Counted from the first letter of the stretch, positions 8,761 to 20,812 are shown. The stretch: 42,151 nt of DNA from Brevirhabdus sp. (GCA_024637315.1 JAGXFH010000045.1:1-42151); one strand, 5' to 3'. The notes: generated by a model not told the origin, from the sequence alone. Made by a program: numbers and translations.

Positions 8761-10212
8761 TCAGTCCACGTCGCCAGCGGCGATATAGACGGTCTTCACC
8801 GTGGTGTAGAATTCCGCTGCGTAGGCGCCTTGCTCGCGTGGACCATAGGACGAGTCTCCGCGTCCGCCGAACGGCACGTGGTAATCGGTGCCAGCGGTGG
8901 GCAGATTCACCATGACACAGCCGGTGCGAGCATGGCGGCGGAAATGCGAGGCGCGGGCCAGACTGCGTGTAACGATGCCGGACGTAAGTCCGAAGTTGGT
9001 GTCGTTCACGACCTCAAGCGCCTCGGGGTAACTTGCGACCTTGATGACACAAGCGATGGGCGCGAACATTTCCTCTCGATTGATGCGCATGGGGTTGGTG
9101 GTATTGGTGAAGACAGCGGGCGACATGTAGTAGCCCTCAGGATTTGTCGAAAGCCGCTCGCCGCCACACTCAAGCGTGGCGCCTTCGGATTTTCCGACAG
9201 AAATATAGTCTAGATTGGCATTCAATTGCTCTTCGCTGGCTACAGGGCCGATTTGCGTGCCCTCGGACAGGGCCGGGCCGACCTTCATGGCCTTGGCACC
9301 GGCGACCAGTTTTTCGACGAAAGCATCGTGGATGGCTTCGTGCACCACCAGCCGCGACGAGGCGGTGCATTTCTGTCCAGAACCGCCGAATGCGCCTCCG
9401 AGGGCGAGGCTGACAGCAAGGTCCAGGTCGGCGTCGTTCATCACGGCGAGGGCATTTTTCGATCCCATTTCCAGCTGTACCTTGGTCAGGTTCTGGATTG
9501 CCGCAGCGGCTATGCCCTTGCCGACCGGAACCGACCCGGTGAAGGAGATGGCGTCCAGTTTGGGACTTTCGACCAGGCGCTGGCCAATTTCGCGGCCCGC
9601 GCCCATCACAAGGTTGAACAGGCCGGCCGGGATGTCCTGACGCGAAATGATTTCGGTCAGGGCCACCGCCGATGCCGGTGTCAGATTGGCGGGCTTCCAC
9701 AGGATGGCGTTGCCGAAAGCCAGCGCAGGGGCGATTTTCCAACTGGCGGTGGCGGTGGGGAAGTTCCAGGGCGATATGATGGCGACCACGCCGACTGGTT
9801 CGCGGCGAATATCGACCTCGACACCGGGACGCACGCTGTCGGCATTGTCGCCAATCTGGCGCAGGCATTCGGCTGCGTAGTAGGTGAAGAACTGTCCGGC
9901 GCGAAAGACCTCGCCCTTGCCTTCGGCCAATGGCTTGCCCTCTTCGCGCGACAGAAGCTCACCCAATTCAGCGGCGCGGGACATCAGTTCGTTGCCGATG
10001 GCCATCAGCACGTTGTGGCGACGTTCCAGGCCGTAGTCTGCCCATTCCGCCTGGGCTTTGCGGGCCGCGTCGAGCGCCTGGTCCAATTGCGCGGCGCTGG
10101 CCTGCGCGTAGGTGCCGATCAGGTCGGTCAGATCCGAGGGATTGCGGTTCTCAATCTCCGAGGCGCCGGTAACCCATTCGCCTGCGATGTAGTTGCGGTT
10201 GAGTTCGGCCAT
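8761..10212 (-). CDS. NAD(P)-dependent aldehyde dehydrogenase
   Basis: The 483-residue protein is a complete ALDH-superfamily enzyme, converting an aldehyde to an acid. Visible residues are N150 in PWNFP, K173 in LWKPAN, the TGSVPVGKG nucleotide loop (~225-233), general base E248 in LEMGSKN and nucleophile C282 in GQKCTASS. The C-terminal GGRGDSSYGPREQG...AAEFYTTVKT stretch resembles alpha-ketoglutarate semialdehyde dehydrogenases by recall, which would fit a hydroxyproline- or sugar-acid-type pathway, but the substrate cannot be fixed from sequence. It is the first enzyme gene after the LysR gene and is followed 4 nt later by the M19-like gene, so the two are co-transcribed. Confidence 0.92.
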   Translation of the reverse strand: MAELNRNYIAGEWVTGASEIENRNPSDLTDLIGTYAQASAAQLDQALDAARKAQAEWADYGLERRHNVLMAIGNELMSRAAELGELLSREEGKPLAEGKGEVFRAGQFFTYYAAECLRQIGDNADSVRPGVEVDIRREPVGVVAIISPWNFPTATASWKIAPALAFGNAILWKPANLTPASAVALTEIISRQDIPAGLFNLVMGAGREIGQRLVESPKLDAISFTGSVPVGKGIAAAAIQNLTKVQLEMGSKNALAVMNDADLDLAVSLALGGAFGGSGQKCTASSRLVVHEAIHDAFVEKLVAGAKAMKVGPALSEGTQIGPVASEEQLNANLDYISVGKSEGATLECGGERLSTNPEGYYMSPAVFTNTTNPMRINREEMFAPIACVIKVASYPEALEVVNDTNFGLTSGIVTRSLARASHFRRHARTGCVMVNLPTAGTDYHVPFGGRGDSSYGPREQGAYAAEFYTTVKTVYIAAGDVD

Positions 10213-10312
10213 CGGATGCCCCCACTGTATCGCGGCAGAAGGCAGCCCGCCGCTTCATCGTGGCAAGCTGTCACAGGCACTTACTTCAATCAAATCGTAT
10301 TAACTATAATCT

Positions 10313-10331
10313 AATTCAGCTATTCTGAATT
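10313..10331. promoter_or_regulatory. Inverted repeat at the LysR/aldehyde dehydrogenase junction
   Basis: AATTCAG (10313-10319) and CTGAATT (10325-10331) form a perfect 7-bp inverted repeat with a 5-nt spacer, overlapping the LysR stop codon. The bases between it and the dehydrogenase start are AT-rich (10288-10315), unlike the surrounding coding DNA. This could be an operator for the downstream operon or a weak transcript hairpin. Confidence 0.35.
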
Positions 10332-11200
10332 TCGGGCCTCAGCATATCCAGAAACGACCGAACCGCCGGTGACAATAGGCGCCTTGGTTTCGCGATGACG
10401 AAGAGGTCGCGGCGGGTCGAACAGTCGGCGAGGGGCAGGAAGGCAAGGCCTGTCTGGCTTGGTAACAGCACCAGACGCGGCAGGATCGTGATACCGATCC
10501 CCGCCCGGATCAGGCCGAAAAGCGAGGCGGTGTTCGGGACCGAAAGCAGCGAATTTCCTAAGATAGAGCCGAATTCCGGCTGTTGGATCAGATCGCAAAG
10601 GCCGTTGACGATGAACGGGTGGCCGTCAAGATCGGCCCATACCAACGGATGATGGCACTGGGTCAAGTCGTGATCAGCGGGGCAGACGACACCGAATTCG
10701 TCCGACAACAGATGCCGGCGTTCTAGACCCGGAATATCGGGGAGGGTCGCTATGCCGATATCGGCCTGTTCCTGTTCCATCGCCCGTCTGACGCTGGCCG
10801 AGTCCATGTCGCGCAGGTCGATCCGCACCTTGGGATGCGCTCGAACAAAGCTGCGGATCACCCCGGGCAGGATTGCGCCCGCCGCAGAGGGTGTGGCGGC
10901 CAGACGTACGATCCCTTCCTCGGCCCGCGCGAGCCGACAGATGCTTGTGACAGTTCGCTCGAAATCGAGCAGTCCGCGCCGTGCTTCCTGATGGATCATC
11001 TCTCCCAGTGGTGTCAGGCGGGATTTACGTGCGGTTTCGAACAGCGGCGTGCCGATCTGATCCTCGAACTGCTTCAGCATCATCGAAACGGCCGAGGGCG
11101 ATCGCCCCAAAGCCTCTGCAGCGTCTTGCAGGCTGCCTTGCAGTGCCACGGCATCGAAGCAACGCAACATCTCTATCTTGATAGCCAATTTCAGATCCAT
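10316..11200 (-). CDS. LysR-family transcriptional regulator
   Basis: The 294-residue protein has an N-terminal winged helix-turn-helix (about residues 10-66, core ALQGSLQDAAEALGRSPSAVSMMLKQ in two parts) and a periplasmic-binding-protein-like effector domain (~90-290). It lies upstream of the aldehyde dehydrogenase operon on the same strand and divergent from the glycerate kinase gene, so it is the likely regulator of one or both. The ATG at 11200 has no good Shine-Dalgarno; an internal ATG at 11170 would truncate the DNA-binding domain only slightly and has no better site, so the start is uncertain. A long-spaced inverted repeat lies directly upstream. Confidence 0.88.
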   Translation of the reverse strand: MDLKLAIKIEMLRCFDAVALQGSLQDAAEALGRSPSAVSMMLKQFEDQIGTPLFETARKSRLTPLGEMIHQEARRGLLDFERTVTSICRLARAEEGIVRLAATPSAAGAILPGVIRSFVRAHPKVRIDLRDMDSASVRRAMEQEQADIGIATLPDIPGLERRHLLSDEFGVVCPADHDLTQCHHPLVWADLDGHPFIVNGLCDLIQQPEFGSILGNSLLSVPNTASLFGLIRAGIGITILPRLVLLPSQTGLAFLPLADCSTRRDLFVIAKPRRLLSPAVRSFLDMLRPEIQNS

Positions 11201-11207
11201 TGAAGCA

Positions 11208-11280
11208 AAGAGAACATTGTTGATTTTGACTGAAGGTTGAGCGGCTGTCTATCGGCTCGGATCTGACCTCATGTTCTCTT
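11208..11280. promoter_or_regulatory. Paired operator-like half-sites in the lysR-glycerate kinase intergenic region
   Basis: AAGAGAACAT (11208-11217) and ATGTTCTCTT (11271-11280) are exact reverse complements with centres 63 bp apart, about six helical turns. They bracket most of the region between the divergent LysR and glycerate kinase genes. The arrangement suits a looping regulator or two facing sites; a long-range hairpin in the LysR leader is the alternative. Confidence 0.5.
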
Positions 11281-11345
11281 GTACTGATGGCTTGATGATC
11301 CTCTAAGCTTTGAAATAGGCTGCGCTTGTTTGAGGGGGCAGGATC

Positions 11346-12623
11346 GTGATCAAGGCGGATGACCGGGTTTTTCTGACGGGACTGTTTGATGCGGCGGTGG
11401 CCGCTGCGGACCCGAAAGAGGCGCTGCGGGCGCATCTGCCCGCCAGGCCACGAGGCCGGGTGGTCGTTGTCGGAGCCGGCAAAGGGGCAGCGCACCTTGC
11501 GGCGGCATTCGAAGAGCTTTGGGACGGACCATTGGAAGGTGTCGTCGTGACTCGTTACGGTTACGCCACACCCTGCCGCTCTATCCGGGTGCTTGAGGCG
11601 TCGCATCCGGTGCCCGACGCGGCGGGGATGGCTGCAAGCAAGGCGCTGCTGAGTGCGGTTTCGGGGTTGACGGCCGACGATCTGGTGGTTGCGCTGATCT
11701 CTGGCGGCGGATCGGCGCTGCTGCCATTGCCGCCACAGGGTCTGACGCTGGACGATGAACAGGCGTTGAACGAGGCGCTGTTGGCGTCTGGCGCGCCGAT
11801 TGGTGCGATGAACGCGATTCGCAAGCATATGAGCGGCATCAAGGGCGGGCGGCTTGCCGCGGCCGCTCATCCGGCACGGGTTGTCTCCTTGGTGGTGTCT
11901 GACGTCCCCGGCGATGATCCGGCAGAAGTTGCCTCGGGCCCGACGGTACCGTCTCGGGTGGGACCGGACGAGATGCTGACAATGGTCCGGAACAGGGGAA
12001 TTGTCTTGCCCGATCAGATCATGGCGCACCTTCGCAGCGACGCCGCCCGCGCGCCGATGCCCGATGACCCGGTTTTCACGAACAACGAGGTCAGGGTGAT
12101 CGCTTCGGCCCGGATATCGCTTGAAGCCGCCGCGGCTGCGTCTTTGGCGGCGGGGATTCCAGCGGTGATCCTTTCGGACGCGATCGAAGGTGAAGCGCGC
12201 GATGTCGGTCTGGTTCACGCGGCGATTGCCCGCGAAGTGAGCGCGCGAAACCGCCCGTTCCCCTCGCCGGTCCTGATCCTGTCGGGCGGGGAGACGACGG
12301 TCACCCTGCGCAACAGGGCCGGGCGTGGCGGTCGGAATGCCGAGTTCCTACTCTCGTTCGCCGCTGCAATCGACGGGGCCGAACGGATCACCGCATTGGC
12401 TGCGGATACCGATGGGATCGATGGATCCGAAAGCAATGCCGGTGCCTTCGCCGATGGCAGCAGCGCCGCGCGGATGCGTCAGGCCGGTCTGGACCCGGCC
12501 GGTGCGTTGCAATCAAATGATAGCTGGGCCGCATTCGACGCGGTAGGTGATCTGTTTGCACCGGGCCCGACGGGCACCAATATCAATGACTTTCGGGCGA
12601 TCCTGATCCGCGATCGGTCATAA
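11346..12623 (+). CDS. Glycerate 2-kinase (TtuD/GckA family)
   Basis: The 425-residue cytosolic enzyme phosphorylates D-glycerate to 2-phosphoglycerate, linking glycerate-yielding pathways to glycolysis. It has both family parts: an N-terminal Rossmann-like domain with VVVVGAGKGAAH (~39-50), SGGGSALL (119-126) and SDVPGDD (185-191), and a C-terminal MOFRL domain with LSGGETTV and AADTDGIDGS. Relatives are often annotated hydroxypyruvate reductase. The GTG start at 11346 is supported by GAGGGGG (11332-11338). It is divergent from the LysR gene and shares its control region, so it may belong to the same regulon as the BCCT operon. Confidence 0.9.
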   Translation: MIKADDRVFLTGLFDAAVAAADPKEALRAHLPARPRGRVVVVGAGKGAAHLAAAFEELWDGPLEGVVVTRYGYATPCRSIRVLEASHPVPDAAGMAASKALLSAVSGLTADDLVVALISGGGSALLPLPPQGLTLDDEQALNEALLASGAPIGAMNAIRKHMSGIKGGRLAAAAHPARVVSLVVSDVPGDDPAEVASGPTVPSRVGPDEMLTMVRNRGIVLPDQIMAHLRSDAARAPMPDDPVFTNNEVRVIASARISLEAAAAASLAAGIPAVILSDAIEGEARDVGLVHAAIAREVSARNRPFPSPVLILSGGETTVTLRNRAGRGGRNAEFLLSFAAAIDGAERITALAADTDGIDGSESNAGAFADGSSAARMRQAGLDPAGALQSNDSWAAFDAVGDLFAPGPTGTNINDFRAILIRDRS

Positions 12624-12664
12624 GCCATCTGCGGCGCTGCCCCCAGCCCATCCCTGACCTTGGT

Positions 12665-15882
<3,218 letters not shown>

Positions 15883-15958
15883 GGCTTGTCCGACATTTGG
15901 GAACCCGACCGCGTTAGATCAAGCAACCGCCATTGTCGAGATGACCCTGGCCTTCCGT

Positions 15959-16384
15959 CTAGGATGGCAAGGTCAGGCCGCCATCCTTATCAAGCGGCCA
16001 AGACGGGTTCATCGCGACTTCCCAGACATGGCCATCGGGGTCGGCATAGTATCCGGAATATCCGCCCCAAAAGACTTTCTTGGGTTTCTTCAGCGCGGTG
16101 GCCCCGGCGTCGAGTGCGGCGGCAAAGGCAGCGTCAACCTCTTCGGTGGTGTTGAAGTTCTGCGCCAGCGTTATCGCGCCGGTGCCCAGACTGGCATCGG
16201 GTCGGCCCTGATCCTGAGCGAGCGGTCCGATTCCGAAAAGACCCAGGACCAGCCCGTTGATCTGATAGAAGCAGACGCCCTCTTGCTCTTGGGTCGGCGA
16301 CCAGCCGAGGGCGGCGTAGAAGTTGCGCGAACGGTCCAGGTCGGCGACGCCGAGAGTGATCAGGGTGACACGTTGCGGGGTCAT
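15959..16384 (-). CDS. VOC-family (glyoxalase-like) protein
   Basis: The 141-residue protein has the paired beta-alpha-beta-beta-beta units of the vicinal oxygen chelate superfamily, starting TLITLGVADLDRSRNFYAAL and ending in a YYADPDGHVWEVAMNPSW motif whose Glu is the usual metal ligand. The family covers glyoxalases, dioxygenases and resistance proteins; the activity here is unknown. The start ATG 16384 has AAGGAG six nt upstream. It begins 25 nt after the recF stop and is probably transcribed with recF. Confidence 0.85.
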   Translation of the reverse strand: MTPQRVTLITLGVADLDRSRNFYAALGWSPTQEQEGVCFYQINGLVLGLFGIGPLAQDQGRPDASLGTGAITLAQNFNTTEEVDAAFAAALDAGATALKKPKKVFWGGYSGYYADPDGHVWEVAMNPSWPLDKDGGLTLPS

Positions 16385-16409
16385 GGCATGCTCCTTCGAT
16401 TGCGCGATG

Positions 16410-17516
16410 TTAACACATGGTAATGTTCGATATGCTGTCAGTTTCGCTGACCCCGACATATTGCGCGCGGGCGGCCAAAGCCTCGAACAGCTCGACACCG
16501 GTACCGGTCATCCAGGCTTGAGCGCCAAGGGTGCATATCTCATCGTAAAGCGCCCGGCGGCGACCGGCGTCGAGATGGGCGGCGACCTCATCAAGCAGCA
16601 GTATCGGCGGCGCGCCGAAATAATCGGCAAGGGCGCGGGCATTGGCAAGGATCAGCGAGATCAGCAGCGCTTTTTGTTCGCCGGTCGAGCTTTGCCGCGC
16701 CTCGATTCCCTTGGCGGCATAGATCGCGGTCAGGTCGGCGCGGTGCGGACCGATCAGGGTGCGCCCGGCGGACATATCGCGGCTTCGGCCGTCCCGGAAG
16801 GCAGCCGCAAGCGCTGCTTCTGTTTCGGGAATCATGCTGTCGTCTGGCCCGGTCAGGGCCAGATCCGCGGTTGGGAACGCCGTGACCGCGCCGTCCTGCG
16901 CGGCGGCGACGCGGACCAGCGCCTCGGCCCGGTTGGCGGCGATCTCGGCCCCGGCTGCGGCCATCTGCGCTTCCAGCGCACCGTACCATATCGGATCGAT
17001 AACCTGATCCTTCAGCAGGCGGTTGCGTTCCCGCATCGCTTTTTCGTAGGTCAGGGTAGCGTCGGCATGGCCGGGCTCGAAGCTCAGCGTCATGCGGTCG
17101 ACAAAGCGGCGGCGGCCATCCGCGCCTTCGATCCACAGCCGGTCCATCGCCGGAACCAGCCAGAGTACCCGGGCTATCCGGCCAAGCGCCGTCTGGGTTG
17201 CGGTCTTGCCATCGATCCGTACCTGCCGCGCTGCGCCGGGTTCGGCCCAGGTTTCGACTTCGTGCGTCCGGTGTAGACTTTCAAGATCCGCGGTGACCTT
17301 CCAGCCGAGGGACTCGGGCTTGCGCGCGATGTCATCGGCGGCGGCCCGTCGAAGTCCGCGACCGGGCGAAAGCAGCGAAACAGCCTCGAGAATGTTGGTC
17401 TTGCCCGCGCCATTCGGACCGTGAATCGCGATCGGGCGACCATCCAGCGCCAGCCGCGCCGTGCGATGCGAACGGAAGTGAGACAGGGTCAGCGCGGTCA
17501 CTGCCAGGCTGCCCAT
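16410..17516 (-). CDS. recF: DNA replication and repair protein RecF
   Basis: RecF is an SMC/ABC-like ATPase that helps load RecA at single-strand gaps through the RecFOR pathway. The 368-residue protein has Walker A GPNGAGKT (33-40), an ABC signature region STGEQKALL and Walker B ILLLDEVAAHLD. The helical insert with NRLLKD is typical. It follows dnaN with a 69-bp gap on the same strand, the classical dnaA-dnaN-recF order. The ATG at 17516 is the first in-frame start that keeps the full N-terminal strand SLAVTALTLSHFRS. Confidence 0.96.
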   Translation of the reverse strand: MGSLAVTALTLSHFRSHRTARLALDGRPIAIHGPNGAGKTNILEAVSLLSPGRGLRRAAADDIARKPESLGWKVTADLESLHRTHEVETWAEPGAARQVRIDGKTATQTALGRIARVLWLVPAMDRLWIEGADGRRRFVDRMTLSFEPGHADATLTYEKAMRERNRLLKDQVIDPIWYGALEAQMAAAGAEIAANRAEALVRVAAAQDGAVTAFPTADLALTGPDDSMIPETEAALAAAFRDGRSRDMSAGRTLIGPHRADLTAIYAAKGIEARQSSTGEQKALLISLILANARALADYFGAPPILLLDEVAAHLDAGRRRALYDEICTLGAQAWMTGTGVELFEALAARAQYVGVSETDSISNITMC

Positions 17517-17585
17517 ACCTTGTCCTCATCTTTCGTTTGAAAACATCCTCACCGACGGAAGGACGACCTTCTGGCCCTGTCGGGC

Positions 17586-18704
17586 TTACACGCGCATCGG
17601 CATGACGACGTAAACCGCACTGGTATCATCGCCCTCGCGCATCAATGTCGGATCGCCCGAGGAGTTGAATAGGAACACCGCATTCTCGCGATCTACCTGA
17701 CCTGCGATTTCCAGAAGATACTTGGCGTTGAAACCGATTTCCAGCTTTTCGTCGGAATATGCGACGCCCAATTCTTCCTCGGCTGCGCCGCTGTCGGGGG
17801 CGTTGACAGACAGGATCAGGCGGTCTTCATCCAGCGACAGTTTCACCGCGCGCGAGCGTTCCGAAGAAACGGTTGCCACCCGATCTACGGCTTGCGCAAA
17901 TTCGGCGGCGTCAACCACCAGCTTGCGGGTGTTGCCCTGCGGGATGACGCGGGTGTAATCGGGGAACGTTCCGTCGATGACCTTCGAGGTAAGCGTGATC
18001 TCAGGCGTGGCAAAGCGGACCTTGGTTTCGGAAACCGAGACGGCGATTGCGGTTTCGTCATTCTCCAGAAGTTTACGCAACTCGTTGACCGTCTTGCGCG
18101 GCACTATAACTCCGGCCATGCCTTCCGCACCGCTGGGCAGCGGCGCGTCGATGCGGGCAAGGCGGTGGCCGTCAGTGGCGACGCACCGCAGCACCTGGCC
18201 GCTATCGCCGGTCGCGACATGCAGGTAGACGCCGTTCAGGTAGTATCGGGTTTCCTCGGTCGAGATCGCGAATTTCGATTTGTCAAAAAGGCGGCGCAGA
18301 ACCGGTGCAGGGGCCGAGAAGTTGGTGTCGTATTCCGACGAGGCCATCAACGGGAAGTCTTCCTTTGGCAGCGTCGCGAGCGAGAAGTTCGAGCGGCCCG
18401 CCTCGACGGTCAGGCGGCCCGCGGAACTGTCGTCGATTAGCGTGACCAGCGCGCCATCGGGCAGCTTGCGAACGATCTCGTGCAGGGTAACGGCGGAAAC
18501 GGTCGTGGCCCCGGCGCGTTCGACCTGGGCGGGGGCCTTGTCGACAACCTCGATGTCAAGGTCGGTAGCGCGGAACGATACTTCGTTGCCTTCTGCCTCG
18601 ATCAGCACGTTGGCCAGGATCGGGATCGTGTTCCGGCGTTCGACGACCGATTGGGCCTGACCGACGGCCTTGAGCAAGGCGCCGCGTTCGATGCTGATTT
18701 TCAT
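17586..18704 (-). CDS. dnaN: DNA polymerase III subunit beta (sliding clamp)
   Basis: The ring-shaped clamp tethers DNA polymerase III and repair polymerases to DNA. The 372-residue length matches alphaproteobacterial DnaN, with three repeated clamp folds and the C-terminal VVMPMRV end that forms part of the partner-binding pocket. ATG 18704 is selected because MKISIERGALLKAV is the family N-terminus and GGAG lies just upstream (18711-18714); the longer open frame runs through an inverted repeat and is not coding. It lies 115 bp after dnaA and may have its own promoter there. Confidence 0.97.
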   Translation of the reverse strand: MKISIERGALLKAVGQAQSVVERRNTIPILANVLIEAEGNEVSFRATDLDIEVVDKAPAQVERAGATTVSAVTLHEIVRKLPDGALVTLIDDSSAGRLTVEAGRSNFSLATLPKEDFPLMASSEYDTNFSAPAPVLRRLFDKSKFAISTEETRYYLNGVYLHVATGDSGQVLRCVATDGHRLARIDAPLPSGAEGMAGVIVPRKTVNELRKLLENDETAIAVSVSETKVRFATPEITLTSKVIDGTFPDYTRVIPQGNTRKLVVDAAEFAQAVDRVATVSSERSRAVKLSLDEDRLILSVNAPDSGAAEEELGVAYSDEKLEIGFNAKYLLEIAGQVDRENAVFLFNSSGDPTLMREGDDTSAVYVVMPMRV

Positions 18705-18725
18705 GTCCCACTCCTGCAGATGCCG

Positions 18726-18761
18726 GGGCGGCGAATGTAGCCCATTCGCCGCCCGGCTCAA
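18726..18761 (-). promoter_or_regulatory. Inverted repeat over a possible dnaN promoter
   Basis: GGGCGGCGAAT (18726-18736) and ATTCGCCGCCC (18744-18754) form a perfect 11-bp inverted repeat with a 7-nt loop, 22 bp upstream of the dnaN start. A possible minus-strand promoter overlaps it: TTGAGC (18756-18761), 16 nt, TACATT (18734-18739). No T run follows, so it is not a terminator. It could be an operator or, in read-through transcripts from dnaA, a 5' hairpin. Confidence 0.5.
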
Positions 18762-18819
18762 TAGTTTTCTGGAATCTCCGCTGAACGCGGCTGGGCGTCA
18801 AGGGTGGAAGGTAAGTTCC

Positions 18820-20190
18820 TCAGCCTTCAAGGGATCGGCGCAACATCTCCAAATCCTCGGCGATCTGATTGTCGTGGCCTTTCAGTTCCTCGATCCGGCG
18901 CACCCCGTGCATGACCGTGGTATGGTCGCGTCCGCCGAAACGACGACCAATTTCCGGCAAGCTGCGGCTAGTCAGTTGCTTGGCCAGATACATCGCTACC
19001 TGACGCGGTCGGGCGATGGTGCGCACCCGCTTGGGGCCGATCAGGTCGGACAGGCGGATATTGTAGTGTTCCGAGACCAAGCGCTGGATCTCCTCGACCG
19101 TCACTTTGCGGTCGCTGGCGCGCAGGATATCAGCCAGACAGTCCTGGGTAAGTTCAAGGGTGATTTCGCGGCCCACCAGCGACGCGAATGCGAAGAGCCG
19201 CATCAGCGCGCCTTCAAGCACGCGGACATTGGTGGAAATCCGGTGTGCAAGGAATTCCAACACTCCGTCTACGATCACAAGGCCCTGATATTGCTGGCGG
19301 TAATGCTCGACCTTTTGTTGAAGCACGCCAAGTCGCAATTCGTAATCGGTTGGATGCAGGTCGACAACAAGGCCGCATTGCAACCGCGACTTGATGCGCT
19401 CTTCCAGATCCTTGATCTCGACTGGCGCGCGGTCGGCGGAAATGATGATCTGCTTATTCTGATCGACGAGCGCATTGAAAGTATGGAAGAATTCTTCCTG
19501 CGTCGAATCCTTGCCGGCGATGAATTGCACGTCATCGACCATCAACACATCGACCGAGCGGAAGAGTTGCTTGAAATCCATCATCTGCTTGTCGCGCAGC
19601 GCCTGCACGAAGCGGTACATGAACTGTTCTGCCGAGAGGTAGACGACCCGCAGCTCTGGCTGCTGTTTCTGCATTTCCCATGCGATCGCATGCATCAGGT
19701 GGGTCTTGCCAAGACCAACGCCGCCATAAAGGAAAAGCGGGTTGAACGTGACCGGGCCGCCTTCGGCGACGCGTCGCGCGGCGGCATGCGCCAGTTCGTT
19801 GGGCTTGCCAACGACAAAGCTGTCGAAGGTGAATCGGGCATCGAGCGGCGCGCCGGGCAGATCGCCGACGGCTTTGGCCGCGGCAGCCTGTTTCATAGCC
19901 GGTTCGTTCTCAGGTAGCTCGGTCGATTCGCCGACCTTGGGCTTCTGCGGGCGCGGCACCAAAAATTCGACCCGCGATACCTTTTGACCGGCCTTCGCGA
20001 GCTGGTGCAGAATCTGATCGCCGAAATTTCGCGACACCCAGTTTCCCATGAAGTTCGTCGGCACAAGGAACGTCGCAACGCCGTTCCTCAGATCCGAAAA
20101 TTCCAGCGGTTCGATCCAGTTCTTGTAGTTGTTGCGTCCTACAGAGTTGAGCAGTTCTTCCCGTATCCGTCCCCAAGTGTCGTCCGTCAT
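18820..20190 (-). CDS. dnaA: Chromosomal replication initiator protein DnaA
   Basis: DnaA binds the origin and melts it in the ATP form. The 456-residue protein has an N-terminal DnaB-interaction domain (~1-75), a linker, an AAA+ domain with Walker A GGVGLGKT (156-163) and Walker B VLMVDD (215-220), and a C-terminal helix-turn-helix with the DnaA signature FGGRDHTTVMHG (~418-429). The ATG at 20190 begins the conserved DDTWGRIREEL segment; the ribosome binding site is weak (GAAG). No convincing DnaA box is seen around it, so the origin is not placed in this window. Confidence 0.97.
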   Translation of the reverse strand: MTDDTWGRIREELLNSVGRNNYKNWIEPLEFSDLRNGVATFLVPTNFMGNWVSRNFGDQILHQLAKAGQKVSRVEFLVPRPQKPKVGESTELPENEPAMKQAAAAKAVGDLPGAPLDARFTFDSFVVGKPNELAHAAARRVAEGGPVTFNPLFLYGGVGLGKTHLMHAIAWEMQKQQPELRVVYLSAEQFMYRFVQALRDKQMMDFKQLFRSVDVLMVDDVQFIAGKDSTQEEFFHTFNALVDQNKQIIISADRAPVEIKDLEERIKSRLQCGLVVDLHPTDYELRLGVLQQKVEHYRQQYQGLVIVDGVLEFLAHRISTNVRVLEGALMRLFAFASLVGREITLELTQDCLADILRASDRKVTVEEIQRLVSEHYNIRLSDLIGPKRVRTIARPRQVAMYLAKQLTSRSLPEIGRRFGGRDHTTVMHGVRRIEELKGHDNQIAEDLEMLRRSLEG

Positions 20191-20812
20191 TTTGTTCTTC
20201 GACCCGATCCATGTTTCATTGCAGACTGGCGGCAGACCAGCCCCCGGTGCATCCTGCCCCGGTGCCCATGCTCATCAAGATCATCCTCGACCCTTGCCGT
20301 GACATTCGGGCAGTGAACCGGACTGCCCGGAACGGGCAATTGATCGGCCACCGCCTGAGCGGCACTCATGGATCACACCTCAGTACGGCACAAATAGAGC
20401 GTTTCCGGGCCCCTCATCTCCCGGAACTTCCATTTTGGCCGCGACGAGGCGCGGGTAGTCGGACATTTCGGAAAACCCGACCCATGCGACGCCATAAGGC
20501 GCCGGGCCAAGCCTCTTCAGATCAGGAACAGCCACAAAACACCAATTTGCAACGGTCCTGACATCGATAAGACGAGCGTCTGGTTTGGCAGCCAAGATCA
20601 CCCGTGCGCAAACCGGTCGAACCAGCCCAAACACACGGACTTTCGCCCGGTCTCATCGAATGTCCCCCCAAGACGATATGAATCGCTCGGTCAAGCTAGC
20701 AAGGGCTTTCAGGCCACTGCAACAGAACATCGTGCTTGACTCTGAGTTTGGCGGAACGAATCCAAAATGCGGCGAAAAACCCGCAGAAGGCGCAGTGAAA
20801 ATGCCACAGTTG
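20191..20812. other. Long gap between dnaA and rpsT with no confident gene
   Basis: This stretch holds the dnaA upstream region. A minus-strand open frame of 84 codons (20380-20634, GTG start) is the only protein-like reading, but it lacks a ribosome binding site, its codon use is mixed, and I recognise no family. Short GC-rich repeats such as GCACCGGGG occur twice near 20245-20265. No TTATCCACA-type box, tRNA or strong promoter was found. Confidence 0.5.

Noticed and set aside
20380-20634. Minus-strand 84-codon open frame upstream of dnaA
   Set aside because: GTG start without ribosome binding site, mixed codon use and no recognised family; kept only as a note on the gap.
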